Below are positions 1 to 5,733 of a DNA stretch of 5,733 nt, piece after piece. Both the position numbers and the translations under genes were made by a program. The DNA comes from Shimia_B sp039198835 (GTDB taxonomy: Bacteria > Pseudomonadota > Alphaproteobacteria > Rhodobacterales > Rhodobacteraceae): contig JBCCTH010000179.1 of NCBI GenBank assembly GCA_039198835.1, positions 1 to 5,733 on the forward strand, written 5' to 3'. Every line of letters begins with the position of its first letter. Within the stretch, counting starts at the first letter, position 1. The notes under the pieces were generated by a model. The model made no database searches, had not been told where the DNA came from, and was given only the letters and a program-made list of their open reading frames with translations.

Positions 1-1711
1 CCGAGCATCAGCGCCACATGCCCTTCGCGGGCGGTCCCGCAGATCATCTCATCAGGGTGCGCGATGAGGCCACGGCGCCGATCGTGGGTGTGGGAAGGAT
101 CGCCGTGCCATCGGTCTCGTTGTAAAGAGAGACATTGCCCGAGACGATGGGCATATCGAGCGCCTGGCAGGCCGCTCCGATGCCCTCGATGGCACCGACA
201 AACTGGCCCATGATCTCTGGCTTTTCGGGATTTCCGAAATTGAGGTTATCGGTGGCGGCGAGCGGGCGCGCGCCCAGAGCTGAAAGATTGCGATAGGCCT
301 CTGCGACGGCCTGTTTGCCGCCTTCAACGGGGTTGGCGGCCACATAGCGCGGCGTGACATCGGCTGTGAAGGCCAGGGCTTTTGAGGTCCCGTGGACCCG
401 CACAATGCCCGCGCCCGCGCCGGGCGGTCTGAGCGTGTCAGCCATCACCTGGCTGTCATATTGCTCGTAGGCCCAGGCTTTTGACGCGTAGTTCGGGCTC
501 GCAAGAAGCGCTTTTAGGCCGTCGATCGGGTCAATCTGCGCAACTTCGCCCAAAGCTTCGGGCGCGGGCGTGGCGTGCCATGGCCGGTCATATTCCGGCG
601 CGCTTGAAGAGAGTTTCGAGAGCGGCAGGTCGGCCATTGTTTCTCCTTTGTGGACAATCAGAAACCGATCCTCGGCGAGTGTCTCGCCCACAATGGCAAA
701 ATCGAGATCCCATTTCTCGAAGACCGCGCGCGCGGCCTCTTCGCGCTCGGGCCGAAGGACCATGAGCATGCGCTCCTGGCTTTCCGAGAGCATCATCTCA
801 TAGGCTGTCATGGCGTTTTCGCGCTGGGGCACCTTTTCAAGATCAAGGCGGATGCCAAGCCCGCCCTTATCGCCCATCTCAACGGCCGAACAGGTGAGCC
901 CAGCCGCACCCATATCTTGAATTGAGATGACCGCGCCGGTGGCCATCAGCTCAAGACACGCTTCCATCAAGCGCTTTTCGGTGAACGGATCGCCGACCTG
1001 CACCGTCGGCCGTTTTTCTTCGGTGGTGTCGTCGAACTCTGCTGAGGGCATCGTCGCGCCGCCGACCCCGTCGCGCCCTGTCTTGGCCCCCAGATAGACC
1101 ACGGGCATGCCCACACCCGAGGCCGCTGAATAAAAGATCGCGTCATGGTCAACGAGACCGGCCGCGAAGGCATTCACAAGGCAGTTGCCGTTATAGGCCG
1201 GGTCAAAGCGGATTTCCCCGCCGACGGTGGGCACGCCGAAGCAATTGCCATATCCGCCGATCCCGGCGACGACACCGGCCACGAGCGATTTTGTCTTGGG
1301 GTGACTCGCTGCGCCGAAGCTCAGCGCGTTCATGGCCGCGATGGGCCGTGCGCCCATGGTGAAGACATCTCGCAAGATCCCGCCAACGCCGGTCGCCGCG
1401 CCCTGATAGGGCTCGATATATGACGGGTGATTGTGGCTCTCCATCTTGAAAACCACCGCCTGACCATCGCCGATATCAACGATGCCCGCATTCTCGCCGG
1501 GCCCGCAGATGACTTGGGGGCCGGTTGTGGGCAGCGTGCGCAGCCATTTTTTCGATGATTTGTAGGAGCAATGCTCGTTCCACATCGCCGAGAAGATGCC
1601 GAGCTCCGTGAAGTTTGGCGCGCGGTTCAGGATGCGGACGACTTCGGCATATTCCTCTGGCGTGAAGCCATGGGCTGCGATCACCTCTTCGGTGCAGTCA
1701 GGCTGTTGCAT
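1..1711 (-). CDS. purL: Phosphoribosylformylglycinamidine synthase subunit PurL; partial at left edge, apparent frameshift near 70
   Basis: PurL makes formylglycinamidine ribonucleotide from FGAR, ATP and ammonia in de novo purine synthesis. It is the small-type cytoplasmic enzyme that works with PurS and PurQ. Seen: an N-terminal block with WNEHCSYKSSKKW (residues 44-56, His47), ESHNHPS (91-97), the GATGVGGILRDVFTMGARP stretch (104-123), GVPTVGGE (159-166), QDMGAAGL (265-272), SESQERML (309-316) and a second AIRS-like half from about residue 430 (SGNVSLYNETDG, 524-535). The first frame ends at a stop at 44-46 after 555 residues. Codons after Val547 are not PurL-like in that frame, but the next frame gives LIAHPDEMICGTAREGHVAL and stays open to base 1. 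About 165 residues of the usual 720-740 lie off the left edge. The ATG at 1711 has the Shine-Dalgarno GAGGGGGAG (1716-1724). The VOC gene is 54 bases upstream on the same strand. Function is certain; whether the frameshift is real is not. Confidence -1.
44..73 (-). other. purL: Frameshift site in purL (one base apparently missing)
   Basis: On the minus strand the Val547 codon GTG (73-71) is followed by GCCTCATCG. Adding one G, to give GTGGGCCTCATC, restores the expected family sequence TIGAVGLI and then an open frame to the window edge. On the plus strand this means a run of three C has become two at 70-71. Without the extra base the protein stops at 44-46. Loss from a short homopolymer next to GC-rich sequence is a typical sequencing or assembly error. 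A true mutation would delete the C-terminal ATP-binding-like domain and should cause purine auxotrophy. Confidence -1.
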
Positions 1712-1715
1712 GCAT

Positions 1716-1762
1716 CTCCCCCTCTTGGGCGCGCTTCTTAGGCGAAGGGCGCTTGAGGGGGA
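1716..1762 (-). promoter_or_regulatory. Nested hairpin covering the purL ribosome binding site
   Basis: In the VOC-purL gap an exact 8-bp inverted repeat is seen: TCCCCCTC at 1717-1724 and GAGGGGGA at 1755-1762. Between its arms sits a second inverted repeat, GCGCGCTTC at 1729-1737 against GAAGGGCGC at 1744-1752, with 8 of 9 pairs and a six-base loop. On the minus-strand transcript the inner arm of the outer stem is the purL Shine-Dalgarno GAGGGGGAG. A folded leader would therefore hide the ribosome binding site. No T-run follows on either strand, so it is not a standard rho-independent terminator. A role in translational control is inferred from position only, and I recognise no known riboswitch class. 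Confidence -1.
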
Positions 1763-1765
1763 AGT

Positions 1766-2224
1766 TCAATCATCAAGATTCTTGTTCGAGCCGGGGTCAT
1801 AGGCGACAAACTCGATGGTATTGCCCTCGGGATCGCGAATGAAAACGCCGCGCCACCCGATCCACTCAAACTCTTGAACTGAATAAGAGAGACCGAGCCC
1901 CTCAAGATAAGCGCAAAGCGCCTCTTGCCGATCATGGTCGACCGTCAATGCCAAGTGGTGAAGCGTGGATCGCGCGCCAGCCTCCGGGAGCACCGCGCTT
2001 TGTTCATGAACATCGCGCTGGATCGCTTTGCTGTCAAAGAGCGCGAGGATCGTCGTGTGCCCGGCGTGACCTTTGGAAATGCGAAAGAAGGTGATGCGCG
2101 AGTCGGGGAAATCTTTCATGATCTCGAGGCCGACCACATCGCGATAAAAGGCCTTCATCGTCGCGTGATCGCGGCAGCGGATCGCAACTTCACCGAGCGC
2201 GCGGATCGGGGCGGGGTTGGTCAC
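1766..2224 (-). CDS. VOC-family (glyoxalase/bleomycin-resistance fold) protein
   Basis: A 152-residue protein with the two-module vicinal-oxygen-chelate fold. Module one starts at LGEVAIRCRD (10-19), continues with a helix ending FYRDVVGLEIM (26-36) and includes the strand GHTTILALF (55-63). Module two starts at LHHLALTVD (88-96) and closes with WRGVFIRDPEGNTIEFV (124-140). His89 or His90 and Glu138 sit where VOC enzymes place metal ligands. The usual first-strand ligand is Glu12 or absent, so the substrate cannot be inferred; dioxygenase, glyoxalase-like or a non-enzymatic binding role are all possible. The GTG at 2224 is preferred: GGGAG lies six bases upstream (2231-2235) and the fold begins just after it. 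The frame extends to an ATG at 2377, but those 51 residues cross a terminator and look non-coding. It is upstream of purL and may be co-transcribed with it. Confidence -1.
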   Translation of the reverse strand: MTNPAPIRALGEVAIRCRDHATMKAFYRDVVGLEIMKDFPDSRITFFRISKGHAGHTTILALFDSKAIQRDVHEQSAVLPEAGARSTLHHLALTVDHDRQEALCAYLEGLGLSYSVQEFEWIGWRGVFIRDPEGNTIEFVAYDPGSNKNLDD

Positions 2225-2230
2225 CGGTTT

Positions 2231-2235
2231 CTCCC
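2231..2235 (-). promoter_or_regulatory. Ribosome binding site that fixes the VOC GTG start
   Basis: GGGAG on the minus strand lies six bases before the GTG at 2224-2222. It directly abuts the eight-T tail of the upstream terminator, and no comparable Shine-Dalgarno precedes the longer ATG alternative at 2377. Confidence -1.
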
Positions 2236-2274
2236 AAAAAAAACGCCGGGCCAGTCTTATGACTGAAACCCGGC
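2236..2274 (-). terminator. Rho-independent terminator between the LysR gene and the VOC gene
   Basis: On the minus strand GCCGGG (2274-2269) pairs with CCCGGC (2250-2245), and CAGTC (2265-2261) pairs with GACTG (2256-2252). A 3/1 internal loop separates the two stems and the apical loop is ATAA. The hairpin is followed, after one G, by eight T (2243-2236). It has no T-run on the plus strand, so it works for leftward transcription. It should end the LysR transcript or a small RNA starting downstream of it. It lies 12 bases before the VOC start codon, so VOC expression needs read-through or a promoter overlapping the hairpin. Confidence -1.
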
Positions 2275-2284
2275 TCAAGTCCAA
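2256..2284 (-). promoter_or_regulatory. Possible sigma-70 promoter for the VOC gene, overlapping the terminator
   Basis: Minus-strand TTGGAC (2284-2279) is separated by 17 bases from CATAAG (2261-2256). These match 3/6 and 4/6 of the -35 and -10 consensus at ideal spacing. A start near 2250-2248 would give a leader that lacks the 5' arm of the terminator, which would explain how VOC escapes termination. The match is weak and alphaproteobacterial promoters are degenerate. Confidence -1.
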
Positions 2285-2410
2285 CAGGGAGGTTGAAGGG
2301 GCATGCGCCGCCTTCACGATGGCAGATAGAAAGTGACGCCCATTCGGGCAAGATGACGATATAGGAGTTCTTCGCAAACCCGATATGCGCTTGCCGCATG
2401 GCTTTTATAA

Positions 2411-3310
2411 TCAGGCTTCCGCGCGCCTTTGCCTGCGCATTTCAGCGATCTCGGCTTGAACAAAATCGCGAAAGGCTCCGATCCGCCGCGATTGGCGAAG
2501 TTCTTCAGGATAGGCCAAGAAGACAGGCACCTCGGCGCTATCAATTTCGGGCAGCACAGGCACAAGGCCGCGCGTATCGGTGGCGAGGTAATCGGGCAAT
2601 ATGCCGATGCCGAGATTATGGATCACGCCCTGAAGCACGCCGAAATAGTTGTTCACCGTCAAAAGCGACGGGATCTCAAATGTCATGAGATGCTGCACGA
2701 GGCTCGCCCCAGCCGCCACCTGCGGCGACTTTGTGCTTTGAAAGATCAATCGGTGCCGCGCGATATCTGATATCTCTAGCGGGGTGCCATGGGCATCTAG
2801 GTAAGGTTGCGTTGCATAAAGCCGCATGCGGATCGACATGAGGCGTTTGCGGATGAGATCGGCCTGTGAGGGCTCTTTCATCCTGATCGCGACATCGGCC
2901 TCCCGCATGGGGAGATCAAGCACGCGCTCTTCGAGCATGAGATCGATCTTCATCTCCGGGTAAGTCTCGTAGAAGCGCGAAAGGCGCGGTGCGAGCCAGA
3001 GGGTCCCGAAACCGGTGGTGGTTGTGACGCGCAGTTCCCCGAAGACGCCTTCTTCGCTGTCGCGGATGCGGGCGGAGGCGGCATCGAGCCGCTTTGTCAT
3101 GGCGCGCGTGGCGTCAAAGAGCAGCTCGCCTTGTTCTGTCAAAATCAGCCCGCGCGCGTGGCGATGAAAGAGGGTCGCGCCGAGCGCCTCCTCAAGCGCG
3201 CGGACCTGGCGCGATACCGCCGATTGCGACAGGTTGAGCGTGTCGCCGGCATGGGTCAGGCTGCCTGCATCCGCGACAGCATGAAATATGCGCAATTTAT
3301 CCCAATCCAT
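2411..3310 (-). CDS. LysR-family transcriptional regulator
   Basis: A 299-residue LysR-type regulator, the usual family length. The winged helix-turn-helix covers residues 3-61: AGSLTHAGDTLNLSQSAVSR (15-34) holds both helices and FHRHARGLILTEQGE (48-62) is the wing. A linker helix follows (about 63-88). The periplasmic-binding-protein-like effector domain covers about 91-290, with LRVTTTTGFGTLWLAPRL (93-110), EERVLDLPMREADVAIRM (127-144) and NNYFGVLQGVIHNLGIGILP (220-239). The effector is unknown. The ATG at 3310 has AAGGAG seven bases upstream (3318-3323). It is divergent from the acyltransferase-murI-argC unit. Such regulators often control themselves and the divergent neighbour, but that is inference here. 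A terminator follows about 140 bases after its stop. No residues look damaged. Confidence -1.
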   Translation of the reverse strand: MDWDKLRIFHAVADAGSLTHAGDTLNLSQSAVSRQVRALEEALGATLFHRHARGLILTEQGELLFDATRAMTKRLDAASARIRDSEEGVFGELRVTTTTGFGTLWLAPRLSRFYETYPEMKIDLMLEERVLDLPMREADVAIRMKEPSQADLIRKRLMSIRMRLYATQPYLDAHGTPLEISDIARHRLIFQSTKSPQVAAGASLVQHLMTFEIPSLLTVNNYFGVLQGVIHNLGIGILPDYLATDTRGLVPVLPEIDSAEVPVFLAYPEELRQSRRIGAFRDFVQAEIAEMRRQRRAEA

Positions 3311-3331
3311 GGCGGCGCTCCTTTTCGCTCA

Positions 3332-3351
3332 TGCAGGGATAAACCCATGCA
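3332..3351. promoter_or_regulatory. Imperfect palindrome upstream of the LysR gene, possible operator
   Basis: TGCAGGG (3332-3338) and CCCATGCA (3344-3351) form an inverted repeat with one extra base, around ATAAA. It lies 22 bases upstream of the LysR start codon. LysR proteins bind interrupted dyads of the T-N11-A kind, so it could be an autoregulatory site. The evidence is symmetry and position only. Confidence -1.
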
Positions 3352-3404
3352 CGGCTCGCAAGCACGCGCTTTTTTGGCAGGCAGGCGAAGACAGCTTCGA
3401 AAGG

Positions 3405-3422
3405 CACAGGAGAGCCTCTGTG
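3405..3422. promoter_or_regulatory. Second imperfect palindrome in the divergent intergenic region
   Basis: CACAGGAGAGCCTCTGTG has outer arms CACAG and CTGTG around eight bases. It is close to mid-way between the two divergent start codons and just upstream of the possible rightward promoter. It is a candidate regulator site with no further support. Confidence -1.
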
Positions 3423-3430
3423 AAATAAGC

Positions 3431-3459
3431 TTGGAAGCGGGTCAGCGACGGTTTAGATA
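3431..3459 (+). promoter_or_regulatory. Possible promoter for the acyltransferase-murI-argC unit
   Basis: TTGGAA (3431-3436) matches four of six -35 consensus bases. It is followed after 17 bases by TAGATA (3454-3459), a weak -10. A transcript would start about 25 bases before the ATG at 3492. It is the best-spaced pair I find between the divergent genes, but the -10 is poor. Confidence -1.
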
Positions 3460-3491
3460 CGCTCTACCTTGAGCTAGTTTTGGAAAGCGAG

Positions 3492-4391
3492 ATGCGCTCG
3501 ATCAGAACCGAAGGCAGCCGCAAAACGCGCCATGTTGCGCGCGATATATCTTATTCTCATTCGGCCGAAACCAAAGGCGGGCGCGCGCTCATTCGCGCCA
3601 TGGAGGACGCGACGGGGCGTCTCGGGCTGATCCGGCGCGCCAAGGGCTATGAGCGCGAAGTTGCCGAAGGCCGTGATTTCTGGGACGTCATGGTGAGCCG
3701 CTACGGTCTTTCACTCGATATCGCGGGCGGCTCTTTTGAGAATATCCCGCGAGACGGGCCGCTCATCGTCATTGCCAATCATCCTTACGGCATTCTCGAT
3801 GGTTTGGTGCTGGGGCATATCCTGTCGTCGCATCGCGGTGATTTCCGGATCATGGCGCATCAAGTCTTCCGCAAGGCACAAGAGCTCAACCGCGTGATCC
3901 TGCCGATCTCGTTTGAAGACACCAAGGAAGCCACCAAGCTCAACCTCGCGACGCGCAAGACAGCTCTCGATTATCTTGGGGCGGGCGGCGCAATCGGGAT
4001 CTTCCCGGGCGGGACCGTTTCGACAGCGACAAAGCCATTCGGGCGCCCGATGGACCCGGGTTGGCGCAGTTTCACGGCGAAGATGGTTGCCCGAAGCGGC
4101 GCGACGGTGGTGCCGATCTTCTTTGACGGCCACAATTCAAGGCTTTTTCAAATCGCGTCGCATCTCCATTACACGCTGCGCATGGCTTTGCTGATAAAAG
4201 AGTTCAAATCCCGCATAGATGAACCTGTCCGGCTCGTGATCGGCGAGCCGCTGGCGCAAGCCGAGATCGCCAAACGCGCCAAGGACCCCAAGGAGATGAT
4301 GGAATTTCTGCGGGCGGAAACCTATGCGCTGAGCCCCGAGCCCGTGAATGTCTATGATCGCGGCTTTGAGTTCGAAGAACGGCACCGCTGA
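3492..4391 (+). CDS. Lysophospholipid acyltransferase family protein (PlsC/hemolysin-type)
   Basis: Probable membrane-associated acyltransferase that moves an acyl chain from acyl-ACP or acyl-CoA to a lysolipid. Counting from the ATG at 3492 (299 residues), the catalytic motif is NHPYGILDG (96-104). Its His97 and Asp103 have an HX5D spacing, as in hemolysin/OlsA-like members rather than the HX4D of classical PlsC. The substrate-binding motif is FPGGTVST (171-178) in place of FPEGTR, and ATVVPIFFDG (204-213) matches the later conserved VP block. There is no clear membrane span; the hydrophobic stretches are short. A TTG at 3480 would add four residues. I prefer the ATG, which is preceded by GGAAAG four bases away. 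The stop overlaps the murI start, implying translational coupling. The natural acceptor, phosphatidic acid precursor or lyso-ornithine lipid, cannot be told from sequence. Confidence -1.
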   Translation: MRSIRTEGSRKTRHVARDISYSHSAETKGGRALIRAMEDATGRLGLIRRAKGYEREVAEGRDFWDVMVSRYGLSLDIAGGSFENIPRDGPLIVIANHPYGILDGLVLGHILSSHRGDFRIMAHQVFRKAQELNRVILPISFEDTKEATKLNLATRKTALDYLGAGGAIGIFPGGTVSTATKPFGRPMDPGWRSFTAKMVARSGATVVPIFFDGHNSRLFQIASHLHYTLRMALLIKEFKSRIDEPVRLVIGEPLAQAEIAKRAKDPKEMMEFLRAETYALSPEPVNVYDRGFEFEERHR

Positions 4392-5203
4392 TGGCCATTG
4401 GCATTTTTGACTCAGGCCTTGGGGGCCTCACGGTGCTTGACGCCTGTACGGCGCGGCTGCCCGATGTGCCGTTCAAGTATTTCGCCGATAGCGCCCATGC
4501 GCCCTATGGCGTGCGCGCCCCCGATGACATCTACACCCTCACCACGAAGGCGGTGGCGCGGCTCTTTGAAGAAGGGTGTGACCTGGTCATCCTGGCCTGC
4601 AACACAGCATCTGCGGCGGCGTTGCGGCGCATGCAAGAGGGATGGGTTCCGCGCGAGAAGCGCGTTTTGGGTGTGTTTGTGCCGCTCATCGAAGCGTTGA
4701 CCGAACGGCGCTGGGGCGACAATTCACCCCCGCGCGAAGTTGATGTGAAGCATGTCGCGCTTTTCGCGACACCAGCCACCGTGGCATCCCGCGCGTTTCA
4801 GCGCGAATTGGCGTTTCGTGCCATCGGCGTTGACGTCGAGGCGCAGGCCTGCGGCGGCGTTGTCGATGCGATCGAAGAAGGCGATATGATCCTCGCAGAG
4901 GCGCTTGTGACGAGCCATGTCGATGCGCTCAAACGCAAAATGCCCAAGCCCGATGCCGCGATCCTGGGATGTACGCATTACCCGCTGATGGCGAAAGAAT
5001 TTCAGGCGGCGCTTGGCGCCGATGTTCGGGTGTTTAGCCAGGCCAATCTGGTGGCGGAAAGTCTCGCTGATTATCTCGACAGACATCCTGAAATGATCGG
5101 CCAGGGCCAAGCGACCGGCTATCTGACAACGGGCGATGCCGCGCGCGTTTCGACCCGAGCGACCCAGTTCCTGCGACGAAAGATCGACTTTCAGGCAGCT
5201 TGA
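4391..5203 (+). CDS. murI: Glutamate racemase
   Basis: MurI interconverts L- and D-glutamate in the cytoplasm to supply D-glutamate for peptidoglycan; it is cofactor-independent. The protein is 270 residues, normal for the family. Seen: the N-terminal IFDSGLGGLTV (5-15) with Asp7 and Ser8; YFADSAHAPYG (30-40); first catalytic cysteine Cys70 in ACNTAS (69-74); second catalytic cysteine Cys194 in LGCTHYPL (192-199), with His196. The segment GVFVPLIEAL (94-103) replaces the common GVVxPxxxA block and is followed by a charged loop, ERRWGDNSPPREVDVKH (105-121). This appears to be an alphaproteobacterial variant. The ATG at 4391 shares its A with the TGA of the acyltransferase gene, so translation is probably coupled and no separate strong Shine-Dalgarno is needed. 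argC follows after 51 bases with no terminator. Confidence -1.
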   Translation: MAIGIFDSGLGGLTVLDACTARLPDVPFKYFADSAHAPYGVRAPDDIYTLTTKAVARLFEEGCDLVILACNTASAAALRRMQEGWVPREKRVLGVFVPLIEALTERRWGDNSPPREVDVKHVALFATPATVASRAFQRELAFRAIGVDVEAQACGGVVDAIEEGDMILAEALVTSHVDALKRKMPKPDAAILGCTHYPLMAKEFQAALGADVRVFSQANLVAESLADYLDRHPEMIGQGQATGYLTTGDAARVSTRATQFLRRKIDFQAA

Positions 5204-5254
5204 TTGCCGTAAGCGCATCCTTTCCCTAAATGGCAGCCTAGAAAGAGGCCCGCT

Positions 5255-5733
5255 ATGTCGCACAAAGCTATCATTCTCGGCGCGTCCGGTTACACGGGCG
5301 CAGAGCTTGTCAGGCTCATCGCCACGCATCCCTCCATAGATATCGTCGCGCTTTCGGCGGATCGCAAAGCCGGGCAGGCGATGGCCGATGTCTTCCCGCA
5401 TCTGCGTCACTTGTCGCTCCCGAGGCTGCAAAAGATCGACGAGATCGATTTTAACCGCGCCAACATCGTCTTTTGCGCGCTGCCCCATGCCACGAGCCAG
5501 GCGGTCATCCGCAAATTGCCAGCCGATATCAAAATCGTCGATCTCTCGGCTGACTTCCGGCTGCGCGATCCGGTCGCCTATGAGGCGTGGTATGGCAAAG
5601 CGCACTCAGCCGTCGATTTGCAGGAAGAGGCTGTCTATGGCCTCACAGAGTTTTACCGCGACGAGATCGAAAAGGCGCGGCTTGTCGCCGGAACAGGGTG
5701 CAATGCCGCGGCCGGGCAATATGCGATCAACCC
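5255..5733 (+). CDS. argC: N-acetyl-gamma-glutamyl-phosphate reductase, 5' part
   Basis: ArgC reduces N-acetylglutamyl phosphate with NADPH to the semialdehyde, the third step of arginine synthesis, in the cytoplasm. The window holds 159 complete codons of an expected 340 or so; the gene runs off the right edge. Seen: the nucleotide-binding motif ILGASGYTGAELVRLI (7-22); VALSADRKAG (31-40); FCALPHATSQ (73-82); VDLSADFRLRD (95-105); VYGLTEFYRDEI (127-138); and the catalytic cysteine Cys149 in LVAGTGCNAAAGQYAI (143-158). Many ArgC proteins have NPGCYPT here, so this is the variant GTGC form. The ATG at 5255 has AGAGG (5244-5248) six bases upstream. The 51-base gap after murI holds no terminator and only a poor promoter match (TTGCCG at 5204, CTAAAT at 5226), so co-transcription with murI is likely. 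Confidence -1.
   Translation, partial: MSHKAIILGASGYTGAELVRLIATHPSIDIVALSADRKAGQAMADVFPHLRHLSLPRLQKIDEIDFNRANIVFCALPHATSQAVIRKLPADIKIVDLSADFRLRDPVAYEAWYGKAHSAVDLQEEAVYGLTEFYRDEIEKARLVAGTGCNAAAGQYAIN

Larger units (their letters stand above)
2236..2399 (-). ncRNA. Candidate structured small RNA or LysR 3'-UTR element
   Basis: Leftward from the LysR stop there are three successive hairpins. The first is TGAAGG/CCTTCA plus GGC/GCC, with one bulged base and a GCAT loop (2316-2294). The second is a small CAAC/GTTG stem with loop CTCCCT (2295-2282). The third is the terminator (2274-2236). The C-rich loop could pair with Shine-Dalgarno sequences, as known for several alphaproteobacterial sRNAs with CCUCC-type loops. 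The 5' end is not defined by the sequence; the boundary given is the first base region after the LysR gene. It could equally be an ordinary 3' UTR. No known RNA family is recognised. Confidence -1.

Noticed and set aside
481..925. Several plus-strand frames of 77-94 codons inside purL
   Set aside because: All overlap the conserved purL reading frame on the other strand, look low-complexity and lack family motifs.
2225..2377. Longer VOC protein from an ATG at 2377 (51 more N-terminal residues)
   Set aside because: The extension is translated from the terminator and the hairpin region, does not resemble the fold, and has no ribosome binding site. The GTG at 2224 has a good one.
2190..2399. 69-codon minus-strand frame from an ATG at 2399, a possible leader peptide before the VOC gene
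   Set aside because: It has no Shine-Dalgarno, runs straight through the terminator hairpin and T-run, and ends inside the VOC gene in another frame. It shows no regulatory codon run.
3711..4133. 140-codon minus-strand frame opposite the acyltransferase gene
   Set aside because: It is an antisense shadow rich in Arg and His with no recognisable domain. The plus strand carries the conserved catalytic motifs.
5204..5254. Terminator or separate promoter between murI and argC
   Set aside because: There is no inverted repeat with a T-run, and the promoter match (TTGCCG, CTAAAT) is weak. Co-transcription is simpler.
4724..5605. 293-codon minus-strand frame opposite murI and argC
   Set aside because: It lies antisense to two well-recognised genes, has no family motifs, and is expected from the codon bias of GC-rich genes.
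1..5733. Mobile element, CRISPR array, phage or defence system
   Set aside because: No transposase, integrase, direct-repeat array or terminal inverted repeats are seen, and composition is even across the window. All genes are housekeeping or common regulatory types.

Overview
The window is about 60% G+C and reads as a piece of a core alphaproteobacterial chromosome. The residue-level style of PurL, MurI, ArgC and the LysR regulator fits the order Rhodobacterales (Rhodobacter/Roseobacter relatives). This placement comes from family knowledge, not from a search. I see no rRNA, tRNA, CRISPR array, insertion sequence, phage gene or atypical-composition island.

Left half, minus strand (read from right to left): a LysR-type regulator (2411-3310); a structured intergenic RNA region ending in a strong rho-independent terminator (2236-2316); a small VOC/glyoxalase-fold protein starting at a GTG (1766-2224); and purL (1711 down to the left edge), encoding FGAM synthase subunit II of purine biosynthesis. 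The purL reading frame breaks near position 70 by an apparent one-base loss. In the neighbouring frame clear PurL sequence resumes and runs off the window, so the gene is both frameshifted and edge-truncated. The 54-base gap between the VOC gene and purL can fold into a nested hairpin that buries the purL ribosome binding site.

Right half, plus strand: a PlsC-like lysophospholipid acyltransferase (3492-4391, possibly from a TTG at 3480), whose stop overlaps the start of murI (glutamate racemase, 4391-5203) by one base. After 51 bases comes argC (N-acetyl-gamma-glutamyl-phosphate reductase, from 5255 and cut by the right edge). The three probably form one transcription unit, divergent from the LysR gene across a 181-base promoter region with two imperfect palindromes.

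The genes do not form a single pathway. They supply growth precursors: purines (purL), membrane lipid (acyltransferase), D-glutamate for peptidoglycan (murI) and arginine (argC). I found no convincing new multi-gene system. The points most worth a second look are non-coding: the hairpin over the purL ribosome binding site, the terminator directly against the VOC ribosome binding site, and a three-hairpin candidate small RNA with a CUCCCU loop. The purL frameshift should be resolved first because it affects the annotation.
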